A DNA stretch of 64,000 bases from Candidatus Latescibacterota bacterium (GTDB taxonomy: Bacteria > Latescibacterota > UBA2968 > UBA8231), in the NCBI GenBank assembly GCA_022826515.1, contig JAJDUT010000083.1, positions 62,001-126,000 on the forward strand, in the 5' to 3' direction. Each line of letters opens with the position of its first letter. Position 1 is the stretch's first letter. A program made the position numbers and the translations under genes. Positions 36,174 through 44,362 of this stretch are shown piece after piece. The notes below the pieces were generated by a model that saw nothing but the letters and a program-made list of their open reading frames with translations, was not told the DNA's origin and did no database searches.

Positions 36174-36950
36174 TTAGTGTGGCGGCTGAAGGAGGGCTTG
36201 TTGCTCTGGCGTCATGTCTTGGACGTAGGGCGGATACGATACTTCGGAGATAGAGGGGACGCGGGTTTGGTAGCGCGGGCAGTAGGGATAGAGCAGGGCG
36301 CGGCGCTGATGGTCCGCGCGCCAGACTAGGGTGCCGTGGATGGTGGCTTCGGCGAAGATTACCACATCGCCGGTGCGCACGTTGACTTCGACGATTTCGT
36401 CGTGGAAAGCCTCGCAATCGCGCAGTGCTTCAGGGATCGGATAGTTGGCTTTATGGCCGCCGGGGACTACGGCCAAGCCGCCGTCGCCGGGGCCTTCGTC
36501 GGCCAGTGGGAATTCCACTAGAGTCAAGCTGTTGTAGATCTTGCCGAATTTCCAGTTATAGGTCAGCGAATAGGACAGCCGATCGAGTTGGCCGCCGTGG
36601 AGGTAGTGACCGGCGCAGCCTTTGTCCATCACAATGAGTCGCGGTCGCGTGGCCATGTGATAGTCGCCGATTATTTCGCGCAAGTAGGGTTTGAGGCGAG
36701 GGTGGACCATCAATTGGCGGAAGGGCTCGCAGTAGGGTCGCTCCCAAGCGACCATCTCGTCACTCCAGCGCTGTCGGACGTCGCTGGCTAGGGCCTTGGA
36801 CTTGCCTTCAAAGCGGCGCTCGTGGACCTCGATTTGGTCGTCGTAGTAATCGATGGCCTCGTTGCAGCGGCGGATGGTGTCTGGATCGACGACATCTCTG
36901 AGGACGAGGTAGCCGTTGAGGTCGAAGAAATACTTTTCGTCGTCTGTCAT
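36174..36950 (-). CDS. PhyH-like protein with H-x-G in place of H-x-D (tandem paralogue)
   Basis: 258 residues, collinear with the downstream gene: FFDLNGYLVL, RPYCEPFRQL, GHYLHGG, DEGPGDGGLAVVPGGHKANY. The proximal motif is H118-G-G120 and the distal histidine is H205 (TIHGT), with arginines at ~216-217. Both proteins therefore lack the carboxylate at the same place, so it is inherited rather than a sequencing error. An acidic residue at H+5 (D123) is conserved as E124 in the sister. They are probably co-transcribed and may form a heterodimer. Confidence 0.8.
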   Translation of the reverse strand: MTDDEKYFFDLNGYLVLRDVVDPDTIRRCNEAIDYYDDQIEVHERRFEGKSKALASDVRQRWSDEMVAWERPYCEPFRQLMVHPRLKPYLREIIGDYHMATRPRLIVMDKGCAGHYLHGGQLDRLSYSLTYNWKFGKIYNSLTLVEFPLADEGPGDGGLAVVPGGHKANYPIPEALRDCEAFHDEIVEVNVRTGDVVIFAEATIHGTLVWRADHQRRALLYPYCPRYQTRVPSISEVSYPPYVQDMTPEQQALLQPPH

Positions 36951-37041
36951 GCTTTACTCCTAGAAGCCGTTGACGCACCCACTCTACAGCACCACACTGA
37001 AGAATAGAGGCAAAGCCGGTGCCTAACAAGGCCGTCCGGCG

Positions 37042-37098
37042 TTGACGGATGCACCAAAGTAGTATATCGTGAGATATATCATTTTCCCTAGGAGGTGA
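37042..37098 (+). promoter_or_regulatory. vapB: Promoter, operator and RBS of vapBC
   Basis: TTGACG at 37042 can serve as -35. TATATC-gtga-GATATA at 37063-37078 is an inverted repeat covering the likely -10, suitable as VapB operator. TAGGAGG at 37089-37095 is the ribosome-binding site. Confidence 0.5.
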
Positions 37099-37103
37099 AA
37101 ACG

Positions 37104-37346
37104 ATGAGTAAAACACCGGATTACAAAGGCATCGCCAAGGTATTCTGGAGCGGTCGCAGTCAGGCCGTCCGCTTACCAGCACCATGTCGGTTTGAAACCT
37201 CTGAAGTCGAGATAATCAAGGAGGGCGACCAGCTCATCCTGCGTCCTCGTGGAAAGAACTGGCGCGAGTACTTCAGCTCTGACTCTCGCGGCTCCTTACC
37301 GGCACGACACCAGCCGCCGCTCGATGCGCGGGACGACATTCGCTGA
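37104..37346 (+). CDS. vapB: VapB-type AbrB-fold antitoxin
   Basis: 80 residues from the ATG at 37104, which has TAGGAGG at good spacing; a GTG nine bases upstream is too close to that site. IAKVFWSGRSQAVRLPAPCRF is the swapped-hairpin AbrB-fold DNA-binding pattern of VapB, followed by EVEIIKEGDQLILRPRG. The C-terminal tail wraps the toxin in known complexes. The stop overlaps the vapC start by one base, so translation is coupled. Confidence 0.92.
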   Translation: MSKTPDYKGIAKVFWSGRSQAVRLPAPCRFETSEVEIIKEGDQLILRPRGKNWREYFSSDSRGSLPARHQPPLDARDDIR

Positions 37347-37744
37347 TGTACATGTTAGATACCAATATCTGCATCTACGTCATCAACGAGCGGGATGATG
37401 CCCTGCGCGTGCGTTTTGAAGCGCACTCCACCGAGATTTGCATCTCCTCAATCACATACGCGGAACTTTATTACGGGGTCGCCAATTCGGTACGCGTTGC
37501 GGAAAACACGCGTGAACTAGAGGCGTTTTGTCTCGATCTTGAAATCCTACCCTTCGGCGTGGATGCGGCCGCGCATTACGGCGAGATTCGCCACGCGCTC
37601 AGGCAGAGCGGTCAACCCATTGGCGCGAATGATCTCTTCATCGCGGCACATGCCCGCAGTCTTAACGCGACCCTCGTTACAAACAACCAAGGCGAATTCG
37701 GCCGCGTACCAGAACTACGGGTGGAGAACTGGTCTCAATCCTGA
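37346..37744 (+). CDS. vapC: VapC PIN-domain ribonuclease toxin
   Basis: 132 residues. Catalytic acids are visible in MLDTNICIYVIN (Asp), SSITYAELYYGV (Glu), IGANDLFIAAHA (Asp) and VTNNQGEFGRV (the last position here is N rather than the more common D followed by RHF). VapC toxins cut specific tRNA or rRNA sites in known cases. It is translationally coupled to vapB. Length and motifs are normal, so the module looks functional. Confidence 0.92.
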   Translation: MYMLDTNICIYVINERDDALRVRFEAHSTEICISSITYAELYYGVANSVRVAENTRELEAFCLDLEILPFGVDAAAHYGEIRHALRQSGQPIGANDLFIAAHARSLNATLVTNNQGEFGRVPELRVENWSQS

Positions 37745-37849
37745 CCTCCCGGCCCTTCCACTCGCGTCCTCCGACGACCGACTGGACGGATCACTTCGGC
37801 GCTGGTTTCAAGCCGATGACTTTGCCGAACTGGGTGTGGCGGTAGGCGT

Positions 37850-38482
37850 TCACAGCATCTGATCCTGCCAAGGCTTGATCCACAGGCCCGCCAGCTTGCC
37901 GTCCCGGTCGAGGACGACGCGCACTTCGGGTGATGCAGCCCCGTACCGGCCCTTGAAGCGGTGGGCCAGCAGGTGCGGTTGGCTCTCCATGAACCGGGTT
38001 TCGACGAAGTCCAGACCCTCAAAGGTGCCGAAGAGCTGCCGGTTTTTCTGGTGGAGGTGGCGTTGGACCTCCGCGGTGAAACCCTTGCGAACGCTCTCGG
38101 TAGCCTCCTCTGGTCCCAAGGCTTCAAAGCGGCCCTGCTCGTGGGCTTGGAGGAGCTGGGTGGCCAGTTGTTCGGCCAGATGGCGTTGTTCGGACTGGCC
38201 GGGTGCGAGCTGCTCAATGAGGGCATCGAGGCGGTTGCGCAGGGTGGGGTAGGAGACGCCATAGAGTTTGGCCATGTCCTTGAGATTGCCGCCGCTCTGG
38301 AGGAAGCGGAGCACAAAGGTCTGATCCTCTGGGGCAAGGTGGGCCAACGGCGGCAGGTCAAAACCGCCTAGCACGGACGTATCGCACTCGGTACAGTCTA
38401 GGCGGGCGACTTGTAGGGCCGCGGAACAAGCCGGGCAATGGGTGGGTAAACATGGATTTTGTATTGGGCCAGTGTGATTCAT
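37850..38482 (-). CDS. DUF2089-type zinc-ribbon/HTH regulator
   Basis: 210 residues. A zinc ribbon is formed by C16-x2-C19 and C30-x2-C33 (HCPACS, DCTECD). It is followed by a helix-turn-helix, GGNLKDMAKLYGVSYPTLRNRLDALI, characteristic of DUF2089 proteins. The rest is helical with a small C-terminal domain (FKGRYGAASPEVRVVLDRDGKLAGLW). A transcriptional regulator role is inferred from the HTH. Its start faces a 258-bp AT-rich region and, across it, the CotH-type gene, which it might control. Confidence 0.78.
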   Translation of the reverse strand: MNHTGPIQNPCLPTHCPACSAALQVARLDCTECDTSVLGGFDLPPLAHLAPEDQTFVLRFLQSGGNLKDMAKLYGVSYPTLRNRLDALIEQLAPGQSEQRHLAEQLATQLLQAHEQGRFEALGPEEATESVRKGFTAEVQRHLHQKNRQLFGTFEGLDFVETRFMESQPHLLAHRFKGRYGAASPEVRVVLDRDGKLAGLWIKPWQDQML

Positions 38483-38740
38483 TTTTATTCAATCTAATTT
38501 TAAATAAGTTAAATTTATTTTTATTTTACACAAGATAAATTTTGAAATATACAATGAAATCCTTGCCACGAGGGTAGGTTGGGACGATTTTTGCCAAAAT
38601 AAGCGTGCTGTCTTAAAGCTCTATTGCCAGACGAGGTCGATTATTAGTTTTTGTTTTTTCAAACTAGCCCACTACCCCTCTCTTAAGGATATCATGTCAT
38701 GATTCTAATAAATTCCTTGAAGAATCAAGGCTTTGTGACC
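38483..38740. other. AT-rich divergent intergenic region
   Basis: A 258-bp gap between the DUF2089 regulator and the CotH-type gene, far richer in A and T than the surrounding DNA, with runs such as AAATAAGTTAAATTTATTTTTATTTTA. It probably holds both divergent promoters. No gene or RNA was recognised in it. Confidence 0.6.
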
Positions 38741-41407
38741 ATGAGGAAGCTGGCGCTCGTTTTCGTTGCGGTGTCCATGTACGCGCCTTCTCTCCAGGCC
38801 CAAGATCAACGGCTCGAACTTCCAACCTATCACCTGACCGTTGATCCCGACGACCTAAGTGCCCTCTACCAGTCCCCCTTCAGCGATGTCCGCTATCCCG
38901 CCCAATTTTCCTTCGCGGGAGAGGTGCTCGAGTGCGAGGTGCGATTCCGGGGCGGGAAGGCGTCCCGCAGGTACCCAAAGAAAAGCTGGAAGGTCTGGTT
39001 TGAGGATTCATCCAATCCGGTTGGAGTCAGGGAGCTCAACCTCAAGGCGGAATACTCGGATCGCTCGTTGATGCGCAACGCGCTGGCCATGAGGTTGTAT
39101 CAGTTCATCGGCCATCCAGCGCCGAATACCGAGCACATCAGCCTGATGGTCAACGATGACTTCATGGGCGTCTTCGTCCAAGTAGAGGAGCCTGATCAGT
39201 ATCTTCTGCGGCGGTACGACTACGAGCCCGGAAGTCTCTACAAATCCGAGAATCACGGTGGGAATACAGCGCCATTGCTGGATTACGACACCTACCTTTC
39301 TTCGTGGAACAAGAAGGTGGGAGGCGAATCCGACTATATCAATGGGCAGCGGCTATTCAATCAGCTTCTCTATCTGACGTATGAGGATTTTGCAGAGCGG
39401 ATTTCCCTGCTGGTGGATGTGGAGAATGTGCTGCAATACTTCGCGACCGCCTATGCGATCTCCAGTCTAGACGCCGTGACGAAGAATATGCTGCTCTATT
39501 TCGACCCGAGCGGGCGCTTGCAGCAAATTTTACCCTGGGACCACGACGCTTCTTTTGGCAATCACTGGACCGGAGAATACTGGCCCTACTTTGAAACGGT
39601 CTCCGCACACACCCATCTGAACCACCATCTTCTATTTCAGAGGTTGATGGAATACGACGCCTATCGCGAGTCGTTCTGGAGCAAGGTCCGCTTCGTCATC
39701 GAGCACGGATTCGCCGCGGTGGAGGCCGAGATCGATTCAACGTACGAGTTGATCAAGTCGGACGTTTATCTGGACAGAGCCAAGATTGGCACCAACGCCG
39801 AATTCGACAATGAGATCTCGCGTCTGAAAGGCTTTCTGGCGGCGAGGAGATCGTTCCTGATGGATTTTCCCTTTGTCGAAAAGAATCTGCTATCGGACTT
39901 GTACTGCTCCGATCCGTTTCCCTCGCCCGATGCTGATGATCGCGGCGTGGTGTTTCGAGCCACTTCGCGCAGCCCCCAGGCCGTCGTGGTCGAATACATC
40001 ACGGATTTGTCGTCCTACGAGACACGGGGAGAAGAGATCACGGTCAAGCAACTCGCGCTGTTCGACGATGGGCGACACGATGATCTGCAGGCGGGGGACC
40101 TCGTCTATGGCAATCGTCTCGTGCTGCCCAAAAACTACACGGGCCTCGTGCCCTATTCTTTTAGGGCCGGAGGCTACACTTATCCTTCCAACGGGCTATA
40201 CTACATCAATTACAGGGCCACGAAGACGTTCGCTTTGAATGTGAATCACGCCGGTATCGAGGGGTATCGACACTTGCAGATCGGAGACGTTCATCGGATA
40301 CGCGATGAATATTTCATCGAGATCATCAATGCCAGTGAGTTAAATCTGAACCTTTCCTACTGTAGCTTTGAAGCCGGGGAGTATTTCAACCGCTTCATGT
40401 TCCCGCCCGGGACCAACATCGAGGCGGGCACCAGTCTGATCCTTTCCTCGAACAGAGATGCCGCTGGGGACCTGTTTCCGAACTCGCCCGTCTTCGGCAA
40501 CCTTTTTTTCGATGTCTCGCTGGGCGATATGATGAAGCTGCTGACGCCCACACTGACGGTGATGACGGCTCGCGTCAACGAAACCTACAGCACTGTCGAT
40601 CTTCCGATACCATCCATTGTGATCAACGAAATCAACTATCATTCAGCGGATGATCTGGATACGGGAGATTGGGTCGAGTTGTACAATCCCAACGATGCTT
40701 CCGTCGATCTTTCCGGTTGGAACTTTCAAGACGACGATGACGACCATTCCTTTGTGCTGCCCGGTGGGACGTTCATCGAGCCGCGCGGATTTTTGGTGTT
40801 GTGCCGAGATGGTGCGGCTCTCGAATCCCTCCTCGGGGTCTCTTGTGTCGGAGACTTCGATTTCGGATTGAGGAACAGTGGAGAGCTGGTTCGCCTCTTC
40901 GACAGCGATGGATTACTGGTCGATTCTTTCACCTACCTAGACGAAAGTCCGTGGCCGGTGGAGGCGGACGGCGACGGTCCTACGCTGGAGTTGCTTCACT
41001 ATAGCCTGGACAATGCGGACCCCATGCACTGGCGGGCTTCCATCCCGATGGGGGGCACTCCGGGTCGGGCCAACAGCGTGTTCGCTCCACCTACATCTGT
41101 CGCGAGCGAGACGGACGAGGACACACCGCGGTCGTTCAACCTCTTGCAGAACTATCCCAATCCCTTCAATAGCAAAACCCACATCGCCTTTCACTTACCG
41201 CAAACGGAGCATCTTTCTCTGGAAATCTTCAGCTTGACCGGCCAATTGGTGGCCACCTTGGTGGAGGGCGTTTATCGAGCGGGCAGACACCGGATACCCT
41301 GGGACGGCCGGAACGATCGAGGAGAGTCCGCTGGTTCCGGGATATTCTTCTATCGGTTGACGACGGAAACCTCGCAGTCAACGCGAACCATGGTCCTCGT
41401 CAAGTGA
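38741..41407 (+). CDS. Exported CotH-kinase / lamin-tail / FlgD-like surface protein
   Basis: 888 residues from the ATG at 38741, with signal peptide ending SLQAQ. Domains in order: CotH-like atypical kinase (RGGKASRRYPKKSWKVWF, FMGVFVQVEEPDQYLLRR, ILPWDHDASFGNHW) over ~40-390; lamin-tail domain (VINEINYHSADDLDTGDWVE, LSGWNF) at ~640-750; and a FlgD-like C-terminal domain with NYPNPFN, IFSLTGQLVATL and WDGRNDRGESAGSGIFFYRL. CotH proteins phosphorylate other proteins in Bacillus spores. The last domain resembles Por/T9SS-type sorting domains. Probably a surface-exposed protein kinase. Confidence 0.85.
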   Translation: MRKLALVFVAVSMYAPSLQAQDQRLELPTYHLTVDPDDLSALYQSPFSDVRYPAQFSFAGEVLECEVRFRGGKASRRYPKKSWKVWFEDSSNPVGVRELNLKAEYSDRSLMRNALAMRLYQFIGHPAPNTEHISLMVNDDFMGVFVQVEEPDQYLLRRYDYEPGSLYKSENHGGNTAPLLDYDTYLSSWNKKVGGESDYINGQRLFNQLLYLTYEDFAERISLLVDVENVLQYFATAYAISSLDAVTKNMLLYFDPSGRLQQILPWDHDASFGNHWTGEYWPYFETVSAHTHLNHHLLFQRLMEYDAYRESFWSKVRFVIEHGFAAVEAEIDSTYELIKSDVYLDRAKIGTNAEFDNEISRLKGFLAARRSFLMDFPFVEKNLLSDLYCSDPFPSPDADDRGVVFRATSRSPQAVVVEYITDLSSYETRGEEITVKQLALFDDGRHDDLQAGDLVYGNRLVLPKNYTGLVPYSFRAGGYTYPSNGLYYINYRATKTFALNVNHAGIEGYRHLQIGDVHRIRDEYFIEIINASELNLNLSYCSFEAGEYFNRFMFPPGTNIEAGTSLILSSNRDAAGDLFPNSPVFGNLFFDVSLGDMMKLLTPTLTVMTARVNETYSTVDLPIPSIVINEINYHSADDLDTGDWVELYNPNDASVDLSGWNFQDDDDDHSFVLPGGTFIEPRGFLVLCRDGAALESLLGVSCVGDFDFGLRNSGELVRLFDSDGLLVDSFTYLDESPWPVEADGDGPTLELLHYSLDNADPMHWRASIPMGGTPGRANSVFAPPTSVASETDEDTPRSFNLLQNYPNPFNSKTHIAFHLPQTEHLSLEIFSLTGQLVATLVEGVYRAGRHRIPWDGRNDRGESAGSGIFFYRLTTETSQSTRTMVLVK

Positions 41408-41410
41408 TGG

Positions 41411-41447
41411 GGGCGTGTCATTCCTTCCACGCCCGGCTTTCACCGGG
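41411..41447 (+). terminator. Possible terminator hairpins after the CotH-type gene
   Basis: GGGCGTG at 41411-41417 pairs with CACGCCC at 41428-41434. CCCGG-CTTTCA-CCGGG follows at once and overlaps it. No strong T-run follows, so this is a weak call. Confidence 0.35.
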
Positions 41448-41580
41448 CGATTAGCGTTGGACTTCTACTGCATATAGAAGGTTAGGGTCGCCCTTTCTCT
41501 TTTTCCACACCTCCTGAAGGGAACTCTTTGACCGAGGAGAACCGCCAGATACTTTGGCAATAGTCTGGAGAGAGGTACTT

Positions 41581-42462
41581 ATGAACGAACTCGCATTGGC
41601 GGATGATTTCCAGTTCGACGCGCAGGGTTTTCTCATGCTGCGGAACGTCTTTGACGCCGAGCGCTGCCGGGGCTACCTCGAAGAGTTGGAGCGGCTGTTC
41701 GAGCGCCAGTACGATGACCCTTGGCTGCGCGATGGGGTGCGCGGGCAGACGACGGTGCAGCTCACCGAAGGCCAGCGGCGGATCAACGGTTTGCCGCTGT
41801 GGACGGAAGTGTTTGACGAGGTCATCAGCGTTGCGCCGGTGGTGGAGCGCCTGCGGCGCTGGATGCAGCATCCTCAGCTCGTCAACACTTGGGCTATCGA
41901 GAAGACAGAGGGCACGCCTTGGGGTGGGTGGCACCGGGGGTTAAATCCGGATGATTACACGGTGCGCCGAGGGCAGATCCGCACGCGCATGTTGAACTGT
42001 GTGTACTTCCTGACGGACAACGATGAAGACGACGGCTGCCTAACGGTGGTGCCTGGGGCGCACAAGTCGGAGATTGACCTGCCCATGGCCGAGTTCCGGG
42101 GCCGCGATTTGCCCGGGGCCGTGCGGGTCACCGGCAAGACGGGGGATATGGTCATGTTCTCGGAGACGCTGCTCCACACTGGCGCGGCAAAGAGTTCATC
42201 CCGCCAGCGCACGAACCTCTATTTCAACTATATCGACGCTACCTACAACCCGGCGATGCGGGAACTGCTGGCGGGGAATCAAGGCAATGTGAATCACTAC
42301 GTGTTCCCGCCAGCGGTGCGCTCTCGCTTCGACGAGACTCAGCGCGAGCTTACCGAGTGGATGGAGTGGCAGCGCACGGCACCGGCGTCGAGCGGCTCTC
42401 AACGACCATCATCCGGCGGACTTGGGTCGCAGACGAAGACGAGGTTTTCTATCTCTATTTGA
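41581..42462 (+). CDS. PhyH-like protein with H-x-G motif and an altered C-terminus
   Basis: 293 residues from the ATG at 41581 with GAGAGG upstream. Family features: CVYFLTDNDEDDGCLTVVPG, AHKSEIDLP, distal H199 (LLHTGA) and arginines at 208 and 210. The proximal metal motif is H118-R-G120, so this third PhyH also lacks the aspartate. The last ~30 residues (after MEWQRTAP) are low-complexity and read through DNA that encodes MgtE-like sequence in another frame. The native C-terminus was probably lost at a recombination junction near 42,390. Confidence 0.78.
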   Translation: MNELALADDFQFDAQGFLMLRNVFDAERCRGYLEELERLFERQYDDPWLRDGVRGQTTVQLTEGQRRINGLPLWTEVFDEVISVAPVVERLRRWMQHPQLVNTWAIEKTEGTPWGGWHRGLNPDDYTVRRGQIRTRMLNCVYFLTDNDEDDGCLTVVPGAHKSEIDLPMAEFRGRDLPGAVRVTGKTGDMVMFSETLLHTGAAKSSSRQRTNLYFNYIDATYNPAMRELLAGNQGNVNHYVFPPAVRSRFDETQRELTEWMEWQRTAPASSGSQRPSSGGLGSQTKTRFSISI

Positions 42463-42656
42463 CCGATCAAGAGGGGCTACTGAGTGGCTTGGTGCCGCTC
42501 AAGCGGTTGTTGTTGGCCTCGTCCGACGCCCCGGTTGGCACCTTGGCCAATCGCAGTCCAATCGCGGTGCGGAGCGATATGGACCAGGAAGAGATCGCCT
42601 ATATCTTCGCCGAGTACGATTTGTTGGTATTGCCGGTGGTCGATGATTACGACGCT
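42414..42656 (+). pseudogene. mgtE: mgtE fragment (CBS-domain region only)
   Basis: One frame encodes about 80 residues resembling the CBS pair of MgtE magnesium transporters: FYLYLTDQEGLLSGLVPLKR, then LLLASSDAPVGTLANRSPIA, then DQEEIAYIFAEYDLLVLPVV. There is no start codon of its own, no N-domain and no membrane domain. Upstream it is joined to the PhyH 3' end and downstream to a brnT fragment. It is a decayed piece of a transporter gene. Confidence 0.72.
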
Positions 42657-42698
42657 CAACGATGGGTTGTCGCTGCTGCTTTATTTTGGGATTGCGGC

Positions 42699-42794
42699 GT
42701 TTTTCTTGTAAATTCAGCGCGGAGGGCAAGTACCAATGAACGAAAATTCTACTGGCAAAAGGCGCGACCGGACGAATCTGAAGAGGCTGGATAG
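42699..42794 (+). pseudogene. brnT: brnT toxin remnant (C-terminus only)
   Basis: In the frame that continues from the mgtE fragment, VNSARRASTNERKFYWQ precedes the stop at 42794. This matches the usual C-terminus of BrnT toxins (ISARRAT-x-RER-x-YE). It overlaps the start of brnA in another frame, as intact brnT genes often do. The rest of the toxin is missing. Confidence 0.6.
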
Positions 42795-43032
42795 CCTCAC
42801 CGACGAAGAGATTGAACAGGCGGCTCGGTCCGATGCCGATACCTTGCTGTTGGAAGAGTGCGATATGGCGTCCCTAGAAGTCGTGATGCCCGAGAGGAAA
42901 CAGTCGATTTCTCTGCGCGTTGACTCGGATGTATTGGCCTATTTCAAGTCCTTTGGTAAAGGCTACCAAACGCGGATGAATGCTGTATTGCGCACCTATA
43001 TGCAAGCCCAACAACGCCAAAAAGAGATCTGA
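42736..43032 (+). CDS. brnA: BrnA-type antitoxin
   Basis: 98 residues. The N-terminal half has DSLTDEEIEQAARSDADTL, followed by the ribbon-helix-helix part ISLRVDSDVLAYFKSFGKGY and QTRMNAVLRTYM, which is diagnostic for BrnA. BrnA binds the BrnT ribonuclease and represses the operon. GGAGGG at 42720 is the ribosome-binding site, inside the brnT remnant. Since the toxin is reduced to its tail, this is an orphan antitoxin that could still bind DNA. Confidence 0.88.
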   Translation: MNENSTGKRRDRTNLKRLDSLTDEEIEQAARSDADTLLLEECDMASLEVVMPERKQSISLRVDSDVLAYFKSFGKGYQTRMNAVLRTYMQAQQRQKEI

Positions 43033-43069
43033 GTATCAAGGCTGGGGCACATATTCCTCGCTTGTTTGC

Positions 43070-43354
43070 CTACGTCACCGTCGATAGCCGTTCGACCTTG
43101 ATTTGGTCGGCCTTTTTCATCGCTTGGGCTAAGTCGTAGGCCACCTGTAACCGGTACCACGTATTCGCTCCGCCGCCAAATGCCTTGTCGAGACGGATCG
43201 CCATCTGCGGCGAGATCCCCGAATGACCATTCACGACATCGGATAACTGCTTCCGGCTGACCCCAAGTTTTTTTGCTGCTTCCGTCACGCTAAGTCCCAA
43301 CGGCTCTAGGCAATCGTGACGGATGGACAGTCCCGGATGGGGTGGATTTTTCAT
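43070..43354 (-). CDS. higA: HigA-type XRE antitoxin, orphan
   Basis: 94 residues from the ATG at 43354 (a longer frame starts at 43399). It begins [20 protein letters not shown], then a helix-turn-helix [20 protein letters not shown], and [15 protein letters not shown], all typical of HigA antidotes. Upstream DNA (43355-43555) shows no HigB-like coding sequence, so no toxin partner is seen. It may act as a plain repressor or be a remnant. It converges on brnA. Confidence 0.85.
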   Translation of the reverse strand: MKNPPHPGLSIRHDCLEPLGLSVTEAAKKLGVSRKQLSDVVNGHSGISPQMAIRLDKAFGGGANTWYRLQVAYDLAQAMKKADQIKVERLSTVT

Positions 43355-43555
43355 CTGGAGATCGTTGTGTCGAAAGTTGTGTCGAAAGCGGACAATCATT
43401 CATAGAATGTAACTTGTCCGGCCCCGGGCGGTAGTGCTGGCGATTGATAGTTTTCACTCAAATCGGGATTTTCACTGTTTGATGAAAATGCCCATTTCAG
43501 TGAAATTTTGACTTTTTCAATGAGTTCAAGCCATCAGAAGAGTAAATAAATCATA

Positions 43556-44239
43556 GTGAAACTAATCGTCACCAACGACGACGGCATTGAAGCAGAGGGC
43601 CTGCAAACCTTAGGCCACCTAGCGTCGCGGTGGGGCGAGGTCGTCGTTGTCGCGCCGGCCGAGCCTCAGTCCGGCATTGGACATCAGTTGACGACTGATA
43701 GGCCCATTCGCGTGGATAAACTGACGGAAGCACGCTACCGGATATGGGGCACGCCGGCCGACTGTTCCCGTCTGGCGCTCAACTGCCTAGCGTCCGATGG
43801 GGACTGGGTGCTTTCCGGGATCAATCACGGAGGAAATCTCGGGGTGGATGTGTACGAATCCGGCACGGTAGCCGCCGCCAGAGAGGCTGCTATTCACGGT
43901 TGTAAGGCCGTCGCCCTGTCCCACTATACCGTAAAGGGTCGGTTGGTCGATTGGCCGCTGGCCGCCGAACGGCTGCGTCCGGTTTTGGATGACGTGCTGA
44001 ACGGGACGCTGGAAGCTGGATATTTTTTGAACGTAAATCTGCCCCATCCCGAACACAGCCGGACATGCTTGGAGACCAAACACGCCCCGGTGGATACGAG
44101 TCCCCACAAAACCGCATTCTCGCAGACCGACGACGGCTTTCTATACACCGGAATTTATCAAGAGCGCTGGCGGCAACCCGGCAGCGATGTGGACCTCTGT
44201 TTTAAGGGGCATATTTCGCTGTCGAAAATCGCCGTTTGA
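43556..44239 (+). CDS. surE: 5'/3'-nucleotidase SurE
   Basis: 227 residues, GTG start. The metal-binding N-terminus IVTNDDGIEAEGLQTL, the PAEPQSGIGHQLTT loop and GINHGGNLGVDVYESGTVAA are the SurE signature. SurE dephosphorylates nucleoside monophosphates and helps survival in stationary phase in known bacteria. Slightly shorter than the ~250-residue average. The ~120 bp to the next gene, which is convergent, show nothing further. Confidence 0.92.
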   Translation: MKLIVTNDDGIEAEGLQTLGHLASRWGEVVVVAPAEPQSGIGHQLTTDRPIRVDKLTEARYRIWGTPADCSRLALNCLASDGDWVLSGINHGGNLGVDVYESGTVAAAREAAIHGCKAVALSHYTVKGRLVDWPLAAERLRPVLDDVLNGTLEAGYFLNVNLPHPEHSRTCLETKHAPVDTSPHKTAFSQTDDGFLYTGIYQERWRQPGSDVDLCFKGHISLSKIAV

Positions 44240-44362
44240 ATGGCTTCGACACCCGACGCTGGCGTTCTGGTCGGCCGCTTGGTACGCAGAGCAATGGGAG
44301 ATGCAGCGCAATCAACCGGCTTGGTGAGGCATCAGGCCCAGCCGTGTCTTTGTCATGGCGCG

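Noticed and set aside
42484..42711. A 75-codon frame ending in a membrane-like segment (LLLYFGIAAFFL)
   Set aside because: Short and overlapping the mgtE and brnT fragments in another frame; no family could be supported.
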